This document shows, in pieces, positions 6,029 through 11,859 of a stretch of 11,859 bases of DNA (within the stretch, counting starts at the first letter, position 1; each line of letters opens with the position of its first letter). The DNA lies in assembly GCA_025355595.1 (NCBI GenBank), contig JANXZI010000106.1:1-11859 (forward strand), in the 5' to 3' direction. Both the position numbers and the translations under genes were made by a program. The notes beneath the pieces are model-generated. The model saw only the letters and a program-made list of their open reading frames with translations, had not been told where the DNA came from and searched no databases. The DNA comes from Spartobacteria bacterium. GTDB taxonomy: Bacteria; Verrucomicrobiota; Verrucomicrobiia; Chthoniobacterales; Chthoniobacteraceae.

Positions 6029-6226
6029 ATGAAACGCCTCGCATTTTACGCCGCCACCGCCGCAGCCGCATTCGGCTTCGGCGCGTGCGAAAAGCACTCC
6101 GCCAACAACCTCCCCGAGCACTACCAGCACAAGGGCGGCAGCCACGCGGAGACCGTGACCGGCCATGACGCCGCCCCGGTGAAGGCTGAAAAGCACGCGG
6201 CACCCGCCGGGGATCACAAGGGCTAG
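6029..6226 (+). CDS. Small His-rich lipoprotein, function unknown
   Basis: A 65-residue protein. Residues 1-19 form a lipoprotein-type signal: MKR, then a hydrophobic Ala/Phe-rich stretch ending in FGFGAC with Cys20 as the probable lipidation site. The mature part is about 45 residues, has no domain I recognise, and is rich in His (7), Lys and Ala, with EKH near the Cys, HYQHKGG, and a repeated E-K-H theme. It is probably disordered and anchored in a membrane; metal binding is only a guess from composition. The frame is open upstream, but this ATG follows a plausible promoter and begins the signal peptide. A hairpin overlaps its stop codon and the kinase gene begins 30 bp later. Confidence 0.7.
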   Translation: MKRLAFYAATAAAAFGFGACEKHSANNLPEHYQHKGGSHAETVTGHDAAPVKAEKHAAPAGDHKG

Positions 6227-6249
6227 CGCGGAGTCCGCGCTGACTTTTA
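6225..6249 (+). terminator. Candidate intrinsic terminator or attenuator
   Basis: AGCGCGGA (6225-6232) and TCCGCGCT (6234-6241) are perfect complements around a single base, in practice a 7-bp stem with a 3-nt loop, followed by GACTTTTA. The stem begins inside the TAG stop codon of the lipoprotein gene. The T-run is short (4), so termination may be partial and let some transcripts enter the kinase gene. Confidence 0.45.
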
Positions 6250-6256
6250 AAATGCG

Positions 6257-6652
6257 ATGAAGCCGGAGCCGCCATTAGGCTTCTGGCGTGGCCGGGGGAA
6301 AAGTTTTGCCTGCGCATGGCGCGGCATTGTGTCGCTGCTGCACACGCAGATGAATGCACGCATCCACCTGCTCGCCACGGTCGCCGTGATCGTCGCGGGA
6401 TTCGTGCTGCGCATCCCGCGCGGTGAATGGGTGCCGCTCGCCTTTGCCATCGGCATCGTGTGGATCGCGGAGGCTGCGAACACGGCGCTCGAACTTCTCG
6501 CGGATCGCATCAGCCGCGAACATGACGAGATGATCGGTCGCGCGAAGGACGTCGCGGCGGGTGCGGTGCTGCTGGCGGCGATCACGGCGGCGATCATCGG
6601 CGCCCTCGTGCTAGGGCCGCACGTGTGGGCGCTCGTGCGCGCCAGATTTTGA
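6257..6652 (+). CDS. DgkA-type diacylglycerol/undecaprenol kinase
   Basis: Small integral-membrane lipid kinase of the prokaryotic DAGK family (131 residues, usual length). The signature is present: NARIHLLATV at about 33-42, then IAEAANTALELLADR with Glu72, Asn75 and Glu79, and RAKDVAAGAVL with Lys97 and Asp98, the family's catalytic and metal-site positions. Three hydrophobic segments fall at about 37-52, 58-75 and 99-120. It phosphorylates diacylglycerol or undecaprenol; which one cannot be told from sequence, though the short N-terminal helix and NaRIH motif resemble the undecaprenol-type members. An overlapping ATG at 6252 leads at once to a stop, so 6257 is the start. Converges on the phosphodiesterase gene. 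Confidence 0.9.
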   Translation: MKPEPPLGFWRGRGKSFACAWRGIVSLLHTQMNARIHLLATVAVIVAGFVLRIPRGEWVPLAFAIGIVWIAEAANTALELLADRISREHDEMIGRAKDVAAGAVLLAAITAAIIGALVLGPHVWALVRARF

Positions 6653-6674
6653 GCGGATCCGGAGCGGTTTAAGA

Positions 6675-6877
6675 GTAATCGTAATCGCGCGAGTGGAGCG
6701 GCGGCCCATGGAGTGCGGCGGGAAGCGATAGCGCCACGCCGCCTTCGGAGACATGCAACGCGGGCGGACGGAATATTGCGTGCGACGAGAAAAGCCCTGC
6801 AGAAATCCCATCCGAAGGCGGTGTCGCGCTGTCGCTTGCCACCGCACTCCAAGTGCAAGCGCAGGCTCCACGATTAC
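6675..6877. repeat. Large imperfect inverted repeat between convergent genes
   Basis: 6709-6748 and the reverse complement of 6812-6851 match at 35 of 40 positions. Pairing resumes further out: GTGGAGC 6693-6699 with 6865-6871 and GTAATCG 6681-6687 with 6871-6877 (these two share position 6871). GTAATC also repeats in tandem at 6675 and 6681. The central 63 bp (6749-6811) are unpaired. The element fills most of the 235-bp gap between the kinase and phosphodiesterase stops and could act as a bidirectional transcription stop, though it lacks a T-run. It looks like two copies of one repeat family in opposite orientation. Confidence 0.85.
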
Positions 6878-6887
6878 TTGAAATGCG

Positions 6888-8495
6888 CTACTTCGCCGCC
6901 TGCTCTCCGTTGCCTTCGAGGAAATAGGTCACGCCTTCGAAGGTCGCGGTGCGGAGGTATTGCGTCCACCGCACGTCGCCGAGATCGGTTGCGGCCTCCA
7001 TGCGGTTTTCCTCGGCCTTTGCACCCTCAGACTCGCGTCCGCGGATGGCCTCGAAGAGGACGCGGCCATCGAGCTTCGCCGGCGGGCGGATGCCCATGAG
7101 CCAGAGCACGGTGGGCGCGACATCAATGTTGCCGCTCGGCAATTCATTGCGCCAGCCGGGGCGCAGATCCGGTCCGGCGGCGATGAGCGTGTTCGTCTGA
7201 TCGAACGGGCTCAGCGAGCCGTGCATCCCAATGCCGATCATCTTCGCAGAATCCTGGGTGAGCGTGCCCGGCACGCCGAATTTGTTTTTTTCCGCGTTCC
7301 AGCGCGGCGCGACGATGACATCCGGCGCATCGGGAGAATCCACCCGCGCGGCGCTGAGCGGGAATGTGCCCTCGATTTTTTCGCGTGAAAAAATCACGCC
7401 GGTGGACGGTGCGGCTTGCAGTGTGCGCACGAGTTTCCCGGTGACGGCCGCGTCGTGGCCGGTGACGTACATGAGCAAGGTCGCGCCGGTGTTCACGAGG
7501 AGGATGTCGCCCTTTTTCGGCGGTGCGGTGAATTTCCAATGCGCGCGCAGGCCTGCATGGGTGAGCAGCTTTGCGACATCCGCGGACGCCGAAATCGTGG
7601 AGAAGCCGTGGTCGGACACGACGAAAATGTCCGTCATTTCGAGCGCGCCCTTCGCCGTCAGCGTGGCGACGACGGTGCCGAGCATTTCATCCGCACTGCG
7701 GAGCGCAGCGAGCGCCTCGGGCGCGCCGGGGGAATACGCGTGCTGCGAGAAATCCGGGTCGCTCATCCAGAGCACGGAATATTTCGGCACGCCGGATTTC
7801 CACAGCTCGCCGGTGAGCACGCCGGTCGTCCAGCGGTCCTGCGCGGTGTTCGGAACTTTCACGCTTTTCGGAAATTCGCCGGTCGCCTTGATCAGCCCGC
7901 CTGCGGCAGCGGAGGGAACGCTCTTGCCTGCAAAGACGGCCACGGATTCGCGGGCCGCGCGCGACTTCCGCACCTCCGCGCGATCCTGCAAGATGGCCAC
8001 GGCCTTCGTCCCCGCGACGGCGGTGCGGAAGCCCGCCTGCTGCACGGTCTCGGCGACGGTCGCGCCGGCGATGTGTTTCCCGTGCGTGAGGTCGTCGCCC
8101 TTGCGCACCACCTCGAGTTCCTCGGTGGCCACGCCTTTCGCCGGATCAATCGCCGGTCGGAATTCGCGGTTGCCGATGATGCCGCTGTGCGCGGGATACA
8201 GCCCGCTCGCGAGCGTGGTGCCGTTCACCTCCGTCGTGGATGGGAATGCGGGGTGATGATTTGCAAAGAACACACCGCGCTGCGCGAGCGCCCAGAGGTT
8301 CGGCGTATTTTCCTCGCTCACGAGATCGGGCCGCATCCCGTCCCACACCATCAGCACGATATGCTCGGCCTTGCCGCGATCCTCGGAGAGCACGTATTTC
8401 ACCTCGGGCTCGTCCTCCGCGACGCGCTTCTTCGTGTCGCACGACGCGGCCAGGAGAATGGCGGTGAAGCAGGCGAGGAGGGCGAAGATTTTCAT
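6888..8495 (-). CDS. Type I phosphodiesterase/nucleotide pyrophosphatase family lipoprotein
   Basis: A 535-residue alkaline-phosphatase-superfamily hydrolase, probably exported and lipid-anchored. The signal peptide MKIFALLACFTAILLAASC ends at Cys19; the lipobox is imperfect (Ala at -3), so anchoring is likely but not certain. Metal and nucleophile positions follow the NPP pattern: Asp52 (VWDGMRPD), Thr88 nucleophile and Asn91 (FPSTTEVNGTTLASGLYPAHSGI), Asp248 and His252 (DPDFSQH), Asp295/His296 (VVSDHGFS) and His425 (GIGMHGS). The C-terminal part has NIDVAPTVLWLMGI, typical of the superfamily. Substrate is unknown: phosphodiesters, nucleotides or phospho-lipid headgroups are all possible. 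The frame extends 45 codons upstream, but the signal peptide fixes the start at 8495. It lies 131 bp after the sigma-factor gene on the same strand and may have its own promoter. Confidence 0.88.
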   Translation of the reverse strand: MKIFALLACFTAILLAASCDTKKRVAEDEPEVKYVLSEDRGKAEHIVLMVWDGMRPDLVSEENTPNLWALAQRGVFFANHHPAFPSTTEVNGTTLASGLYPAHSGIIGNREFRPAIDPAKGVATEELEVVRKGDDLTHGKHIAGATVAETVQQAGFRTAVAGTKAVAILQDRAEVRKSRAARESVAVFAGKSVPSAAAGGLIKATGEFPKSVKVPNTAQDRWTTGVLTGELWKSGVPKYSVLWMSDPDFSQHAYSPGAPEALAALRSADEMLGTVVATLTAKGALEMTDIFVVSDHGFSTISASADVAKLLTHAGLRAHWKFTAPPKKGDILLVNTGATLLMYVTGHDAAVTGKLVRTLQAAPSTGVIFSREKIEGTFPLSAARVDSPDAPDVIVAPRWNAEKNKFGVPGTLTQDSAKMIGIGMHGSLSPFDQTNTLIAAGPDLRPGWRNELPSGNIDVAPTVLWLMGIRPPAKLDGRVLFEAIRGRESEGAKAEENRMEAATDLGDVRWTQYLRTATFEGVTYFLEGNGEQAAK

Positions 8496-8510
8496 GGCAG
8501 GCGGGCGCGG

Positions 8511-8539
8511 AGTGGACAGGGAATGGCGTTTCGCGTCAA
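8511..8539 (-). promoter_or_regulatory. Candidate promoter for the phosphodiesterase gene
   Basis: On the minus strand TTGACG (8539-8534), a 17-bp spacer and TCCACT (8516-8511) lie 15 bp before the ATG. The -35 is near consensus, the -10 is weak. An ECF-type promoter recognised by the adjacent sigma factor cannot be excluded. Confidence 0.35.
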
Positions 8540-8626
8540 AGCCTGCGAGTGGTCCGCCGCGGACATTCTCAAAAAAACGACAGGCACGATCCGATGAAGC
8601 CGCCGCGCGATTTTCTGAGCCTCCCG

Positions 8627-9403
8627 TCACTCACTCACCGGCGCGCCGCGGGCCATCGGGGGATTTCCGCGGCCCTCGCCGAAGACCGACATGAGATATG
8701 CGATTTCATCCGGCACCTCCTTGGGATCCTCGACAGTCTGGGCCACTTCCACCTCGAGCAAGGTGCGATAGTCGCGCAGGTGGCGGAGCAGCGCCACGCG
8801 CAGCGCGCCCTCGCTCATCCCGAGACTAACGGCAATCGCCGCGGGATCGTGCCCGCGCAGGCTGCCACCGCTGATGAGCACCGGGCGCAGCGCGGCAAAC
8901 AGCGCGCCCCTCCCGCGCTCGTCGCACTTTTTTTTCAACTGCTCCATGACGCGCACCATGAGCGCATGGCCCCACTTCCGCTCGAAGACCTGCTCGGGCG
9001 TGTCCTCCAGACTGAAGCGCTCCTGGGCGTAGCGCGCCTCTTCGGAGCCTGCGGGATCTCCGGGCAATTCCTGCGCGATCCTCCCGCGCCGCGCCTCATC
9101 GCGCTGCCAGTTGGCGATGAAATTTCCCAGCGCGGTGCCGAGGAAACCGCGCAGGCGTCCGCGATTCCTGTCGGCTTCCTCGAGCCCGCCCGCGTTCAGC
9201 ATGCGGAGCAGGAAATCGTGCAGGGCATCCTCGGCGTCGTGATGCGACAGCCCGCGGCGGCGGATGTAAGCGTAGAGCGTGTAGCGATACTGCCCGATCA
9301 GATCCTCGAGCGCCCGCCTCGCCTCGCCGGGATCCCCGCTGCGCAACCTGGCCATGAGCGTCCATTGCGTCGTGGGGAAATGAACATTGCGATGTTCGCT
9401 CAT
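8627..9403 (-). CDS. ECF-like RNA polymerase sigma factor
   Basis: A 258-residue sigma-70 family protein. It opens with HFPTTQWTLMARLRSGD, an N-terminus I associate with a sigma group common in Planctomycetes and Verrucomicrobia. Region 2 spans about 34-105 (QYRYTLYAYIRRRGLSHHDAEDALHDFLLRML, then GRLRGFLGTALGNFIANWQRDEARR). Region 4 is about 186-215 with the helix-turn-helix DPAAIAVSLGMSEGALRVALLRHLRDYR. It ends with VAQTVEDPKEVPDEIAYLMSVF, a short C-terminal tail. MSEHRNVH is taken as the start; 16 upstream in-frame codons look non-coding. TTGAAA (9438-9433) and CACACT (9414-9409) with an 18-bp spacer could be its promoter. No anti-sigma factor or Ser/Thr kinase is next to it; the regulon and signal are unknown. 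Confidence 0.85.
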   Translation of the reverse strand: MSEHRNVHFPTTQWTLMARLRSGDPGEARRALEDLIGQYRYTLYAYIRRRGLSHHDAEDALHDFLLRMLNAGGLEEADRNRGRLRGFLGTALGNFIANWQRDEARRGRIAQELPGDPAGSEEARYAQERFSLEDTPEQVFERKWGHALMVRVMEQLKKKCDERGRGALFAALRPVLISGGSLRGHDPAAIAVSLGMSEGALRVALLRHLRDYRTLLEVEVAQTVEDPKEVPDEIAYLMSVFGEGRGNPPMARGAPVSE

Positions 9404-9591
9404 GCGCCAGTGTGCGCAGCAGCGCGGGAGTTTTTCAATCACATTGCACACCGACGGGGCGCGTCCACCGCGCGGCGAGAAAGGTCAGTGGCGAATGTTC
9501 CGAACATGATTTCAGGCTTCGTTCCCTCAGGTCGCCATGAGCCATTTGGAGCTCTGAAACTGTGATTTTCCCAACCAGGAAAAATCGCGGC

Positions 9592-10179
9592 TCACCGAAC
9601 CCGGCTCAGCGCCGGGGAAAATACCACAGGCTTCCTGAAAAAGCTCGGCGTCCGATCACGCTCGGGCCCGCGCCCGCTGGCGGCACCCGCGCCGCCCCAC
9701 GGCTCCGGCTTGGGAGTAAACATCACCGTTTTTGCAAAAGTGGAGGCTTCCCCGGCGCCCATGCTGGGCCTCCCATGCGCCGGGGAAGTTTCTCCGGATG
9801 CCACGTCAGCACCATCCGAATTTTTCACCTCGCGCGCCTGCATGTCCCCATGCGGCGTCGCGCTGAATACCAGAAATTCCGCCCGCTGCACGGCCGCCCT
9901 TCCCCCCATCGTCTGCGAGGTCGCCGCACCTTCCCCGCGGCCTCCCGCCCAGAGGGATGCCAGCCCTGCCGCCATTTCCTGGAGCGGGCTGGCGTCCGGT
10001 GCGCCCCACGCACCGGACGCCTTGTCCCCCATTGCCAGGCGGTTCCCCACCGACTGCCGCACCGTCTGCACCCGCAGCAGCCCGGCACTCGCCCGACATC
10101 CTGATTCCAAAAGCAGCCCGGACACCCACAGGCAGTACGGCGGGATGACCGGAGCTTTTTGAGAGTCGAAAGTTTGCAT
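9592..10179 (-). CDS. Hypothetical protein, no recognised family
   Basis: An open frame of 195 codons from ATG 10179 (a GTG at 10209 would add ten). I do not recognise it. Residues 11-35 (VIPPYCLWVSGLLLESGCRASAGLL) are mildly hydrophobic; the rest is rich in Gly, Ala, Ser and Pro and probably disordered. In its favour, codon third positions are clearly richer in G/C than first and second positions, judged by eye. Against it, favoured codons (GGG, CGG, CTG) differ from the GGC/CGC/CTC of neighbours, there is no Shine-Dalgarno site, and residues around 53-62 (ASGAWGAPDA) are encoded by a perfect hairpin. It could be a lineage-specific or transferred gene, or a chance frame in repeat-rich DNA. 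It is read toward the sigma gene, with 188 bp between; that gap (9404-9591) shows nothing else clear. Confidence 0.4.
   Translation of the reverse strand: MQTFDSQKAPVIPPYCLWVSGLLLESGCRASAGLLRVQTVRQSVGNRLAMGDKASGAWGAPDASPLQEMAAGLASLWAGGRGEGAATSQTMGGRAAVQRAEFLVFSATPHGDMQAREVKNSDGADVASGETSPAHGRPSMGAGEASTFAKTVMFTPKPEPWGGAGAASGRGPERDRTPSFFRKPVVFSPALSRVR
9991..10021. repeat. Perfect 13-bp stem-loop
   Basis: GGCGTCCGGTGCG (9991-10003) and its exact reverse complement (10009-10021) enclose a 5-nt loop, CCCCA. The stem is 10/13 or more G/C and has no mismatch. Neither side is followed by a T-run, so it is not a standard terminator. It lies inside the uncertain ORF 9592-10179. Confidence 0.9.
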
Positions 10180-10440
10180 CGAAAATTCGGGGGCTAAATG
10201 CGGATACACTTCCCGCGAAGTTTCGTTACACGGATCGGCGATCTTTTTTCGGGATTCGGAAAAAATGTTTCGCCCGCGCCTGCGTCCATCTGCGGTACGG
10301 GGATTTCACGGTTCGGCCCCGGCCGAAAAAATGCACCTTCGGAGCAGGGACGAGACCCCTGCGGCGGGCTCAACGCCTCAGGTCGAACATCCTGTGCTTA
10401 TCCGTTCGCGTGACAGAACCCTCACCAGCGCGCGCAGCCC

Positions 10441-10524
10441 GGTGGAACGCGACCTCCGGGCGCGTTTCCGGTCTCGCGCTGGCCAGCCGTCCTCCGAAGC
10501 GTTTCCCGGAGGTCACGCTCCACC
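10441..10524. repeat. 84-bp palindromic element
   Basis: The arms GGTGGAACGCGACCTCCGGG (10441-10460) and 10505-10524 are reverse complements at 18 of 20 positions. A second perfect palindrome, GCTGGCCAGC (10478-10487), lies at exactly the same centre, 10482.5. The two arm mismatches would be G-U wobble pairs if the minus strand were transcribed, but A-C mismatches on the plus strand. The segments between (10461-10477 and 10488-10504) do not pair with each other. Confidence 0.85.
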
Positions 10525-10572
10525 TCGCCGCTTTTCCACTACTGCCATCTTTTGTCACGCCACCGGATCAGC

Positions 10573-10670
10573 AGGGAACATCGAACTCTTAACGCCGGAC
10601 GTGCGCAGTCTGATGGTGGCTGCTGATCCCTAAAAGTTTGGTGTTAGACGTTCGATGTTAGAAGTTCAGC
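10573..10670. repeat. 98-bp element of two inverted 7-bp arrays upstream of argS
   Basis: Left array, 10573-10593: three units ending in AAC (AGGGAAC, ATCGAAC, TCTTAAC). Right array, 10636-10670: five units beginning with GTT (GTTTGGT, GTTAGAC, GTTCGAT, GTTAGAA, GTTCAGC), the opposite orientation. The best pairing is 10580-10593 with 10643-10656, 12 of 14 positions. The spacer 10594-10635 is 42 bp. Total length, spacer length and 7-bp register equal those of the queE-queD element, though the unit sequence differs. Confidence 0.8.
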
Positions 10671-10794
10671 CCCGCGCAGCGGCCTTCCGGCTGCGATCTG
10701 CCTCGCAATTTTTGAGGCGATTGCCCTGAATGCCTGTCCACTTTCTCCGTGCCCTCCGCCGCTCGCGCGGGTAAATGCACGCCCCGTTTTTTCC

Positions 10795-11859
10795 ATGGAA
10801 ACCATCCAAAGCATCCTCGCATCGCGGCTCACCGCCGCAGCCGGTGACACCGGTGGTGTCGCCGTAACCGTGCAGTCCGCGCAGGACGCGCGCTTCGGCG
10901 ACTACCAGTCAAATATCGCCATGCAGCTCGCCAAGCCCCGCCGCGCAAATCCGCGTCAGGTCGCGACGGAGATCCTCGCGAAACTTCAAGTAGACGACCT
11001 GTGCGAGAAGCCCGAGATCGCCGGCGCAGGGTTCATCAATTTCCGCCTGAAGCCCGCCACGATCAGCGCGCATCTTTCCGCGCTGGCCGCAGATGATCGC
11101 CTCGGCGTTCCGCTGGTCGCCAAGCACCGACTCGTCGTGGATTTTTCCTCGCCGAACGTCGCGAAGCCGATGCACGTCGGCCACATCCGCTCGACGATCC
11201 TCGGCGACTCGCTCGCACGCATCGGACGCTTCCTCGGCCACACGGTCGTCGCGGACAATCACATCGGCGACTGGGGTACGCAGTTCGGCATGCTCTGCCT
11301 CGCGTGGAAGACGCTGCTCGACCGCCCCGCGCTCGAACGCGATCCGATCAGCGAATTGGAGCGCATCTACAAAATCCAAAACGAACGCTGCAAAAACGAT
11401 CCCGCCACGCTCGACGCCGCGCGTGCGGAACTCGTGCAACTCCAGTCCGGCGACGAGGAAAATCTCGGCATCTGGCGCGAGATGATCCGGCTTTCGCAGC
11501 TCCAGTTCGACACGATCTACGCGCGCCTCGGCATCCGCTTTGACATCACGCTCGGGGAATCTTTCTACAACCCGTGGCTGCGCGACATCGCCGCCGACCT
11601 CGTCGCAAAAGGCATCGCCCGCGAGAGCGACGGCGCGCTGTGCGTCTTCAGCGACGGCTCGCTGCCGGAGAAAGAAGATCCCTTTTTGATCAAGGACGAG
11701 AACGGCTGGAAACCCGCTCCCGCGCTCGTGCAGAAGGCCGACGGCGCATCGAACTACACCACGACCGATCTCGCCACGCTCGACTACCGCAGCCGCGAAA
11801 TCTCGCCGGATGAAATCATCTACGTCACGGACGGACGGCAGCAGCACCACTTCCGCCAG
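10795..11859 (+). CDS. argS: Arginyl-tRNA synthetase, N-terminal 355 residues
   Basis: Class I synthetase charging tRNA-Arg. The gene runs off the right edge without a stop; a full ArgS has about 550-600 residues, so roughly 60% is present. It starts METIQSILASRL, then shows the N-terminal tRNA-recognition domain with FGDYQSNIAMQLAK (about 34-47) and GAGFINFRL (77-85), the HIGH-type motif SSPNVAKPMHVGHIRSTILGD with HVGH at 127-130, ADNHIGDWGTQFG at 153-165, and at the edge the YVTDGRQQHHFRQ motif. The KMSKS region and anticodon-binding domain are outside. The start is the only ATG consistent with the N-terminal domain; no Shine-Dalgarno site precedes it. Upstream lies the repeat-rich region. 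Confidence 0.96.
   Translation, partial: METIQSILASRLTAAAGDTGGVAVTVQSAQDARFGDYQSNIAMQLAKPRRANPRQVATEILAKLQVDDLCEKPEIAGAGFINFRLKPATISAHLSALAADDRLGVPLVAKHRLVVDFSSPNVAKPMHVGHIRSTILGDSLARIGRFLGHTVVADNHIGDWGTQFGMLCLAWKTLLDRPALERDPISELERIYKIQNERCKNDPATLDAARAELVQLQSGDEENLGIWREMIRLSQLQFDTIYARLGIRFDITLGESFYNPWLRDIAADLVAKGIARESDGALCVFSDGSLPEKEDPFLIKDENGWKPAPALVQKADGASNYTTTDLATLDYRSREISPDEIIYVTDGRQQHHFRQ

Larger units (their letters stand above)
10180..10794. other. Non-coding, repeat-rich region upstream of argS
   Basis: About 615 bp without a gene I can support. From left to right it holds an A/T-flanked imperfect hairpin with T6 and A6 arms (10244-10265), a TTCGGCC hairpin with a 2-nt loop (10312-10327), a GCAGGG/CCCTGC hairpin (10344-10362), an 84-bp palindrome (10441-10524), a 10-bp perfect inverted repeat GGATCAGCAG (10565-10574 with 10620-10629) and the 7-bp array pair (10573-10670). 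The last 124 bp before argS (10671-10794) must carry its promoter and leader, but I see no convincing -10/-35 pair and no Shine-Dalgarno site. No tRNA or known riboswitch pattern was recognised. Confidence 0.6.

Noticed and set aside
8571..8577. T7 run on the minus strand after the sigma gene as a terminator
   Set aside because: No convincing stem lies directly before the T-run on that strand.
7416..8597. 393-codon plus-strand open frame, and another at 7231-8256
   Set aside because: Both are antisense to the phosphodiesterase gene, whose motifs and signal peptide are unambiguous.
8549..9565. 338-codon plus-strand open frame over the sigma factor
   Set aside because: Antisense shadow of the sigma factor; no recognisable protein features.
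9710..10162. 150-codon plus-strand open frame opposite the uncertain minus-strand ORF
   Set aside because: Codon-position G/C bias favours the minus frame; the plus product is a Ser/Pro/Ala-rich string with many Cys and Arg typical of shadows.
10312..10331. TTCGGCC/GGCCGAA hairpin next to a run of A as a terminator
   Set aside because: On the plus strand the stem is followed by A, and on the minus strand the T-run comes before the stem, so neither orientation is an intrinsic terminator.
10410..10592. Similar short peptides on both strands (10410-10592 plus and 10370-10558 minus)
   Set aside because: Their resemblance is explained by the 84-bp palindrome, not by two related genes.
10643..10649. 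GTTAGAC resembles an integron attC core site (GTTRRRY)
   Set aside because: No paired RYYYAAC core at the right distance, no integrase, and the word is one unit of a 7-bp array.

Overview
The window reads as a chromosomal housekeeping region of a high-GC Gram-negative bacterium, most likely Verrucomicrobiota or a near relative. This is an inference from three things: a sigma factor with the FPTTQWT-type N-terminus that I associate with Planctomycetes and Verrucomicrobia, small lipoproteins without clear Shine-Dalgarno sites, and non-coding gaps packed with palindromes and 7-bp tandem arrays. There is no phage, transposase, integrase, CRISPR array, rRNA or tRNA that I can recognise, and no obvious defence system.

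Layout. The left edge holds purine genes on the minus strand: purE, then purK, coupled by an ATGA overlap; purK runs off the edge. Divergent from them, aroK (shikimate kinase) and queG (epoxyqueuosine reductase) lie on the plus strand. A LarA/DUF2088-family protein on the minus strand converges on queG and overlaps its 3' end by 35 bp; trpA lies upstream of it on the same strand. Then come queE and queD (plus), a 65-residue His-rich lipoprotein and a small membrane diacylglycerol/undecaprenol kinase (plus). Converging on these from the minus strand are a secreted or lipid-anchored type I phosphodiesterase and an ECF-like sigma factor. An unrecognised 195-codon minus-strand ORF and about 600 bp of repeat-rich DNA precede argS (plus), which runs off the right edge.

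How the genes fit together. QueD and QueE catalyse consecutive steps from dihydroneopterin triphosphate-derived product to 7-carboxy-7-deazaguanine, and QueG performs the last step of queuosine synthesis on tRNA, so three enzymes of one pathway lie within 4.6 kb but not in one tight operon. PurE/PurK, AroK and TrpA are ordinary biosynthesis.

The most interesting material is non-coding. Short arrays of exactly 7-bp units occur at four loci. Two of these are inverted pairs, each 98 bp (14 x 7) overall with a 42-bp spacer and both halves in the same 7-bp register. A third array lies inside the queG coding sequence, and a fourth fills most of the trpA/larA-like gap. Four large foldable elements add to this: a three-way junction at 4681-4754, an imperfect 200-bp inverted repeat at 6675-6877, a perfect 13-bp hairpin at 9991-10021 and an 84-bp palindrome at 10441-10524. 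QueD also carries Gln where the first zinc His is expected.
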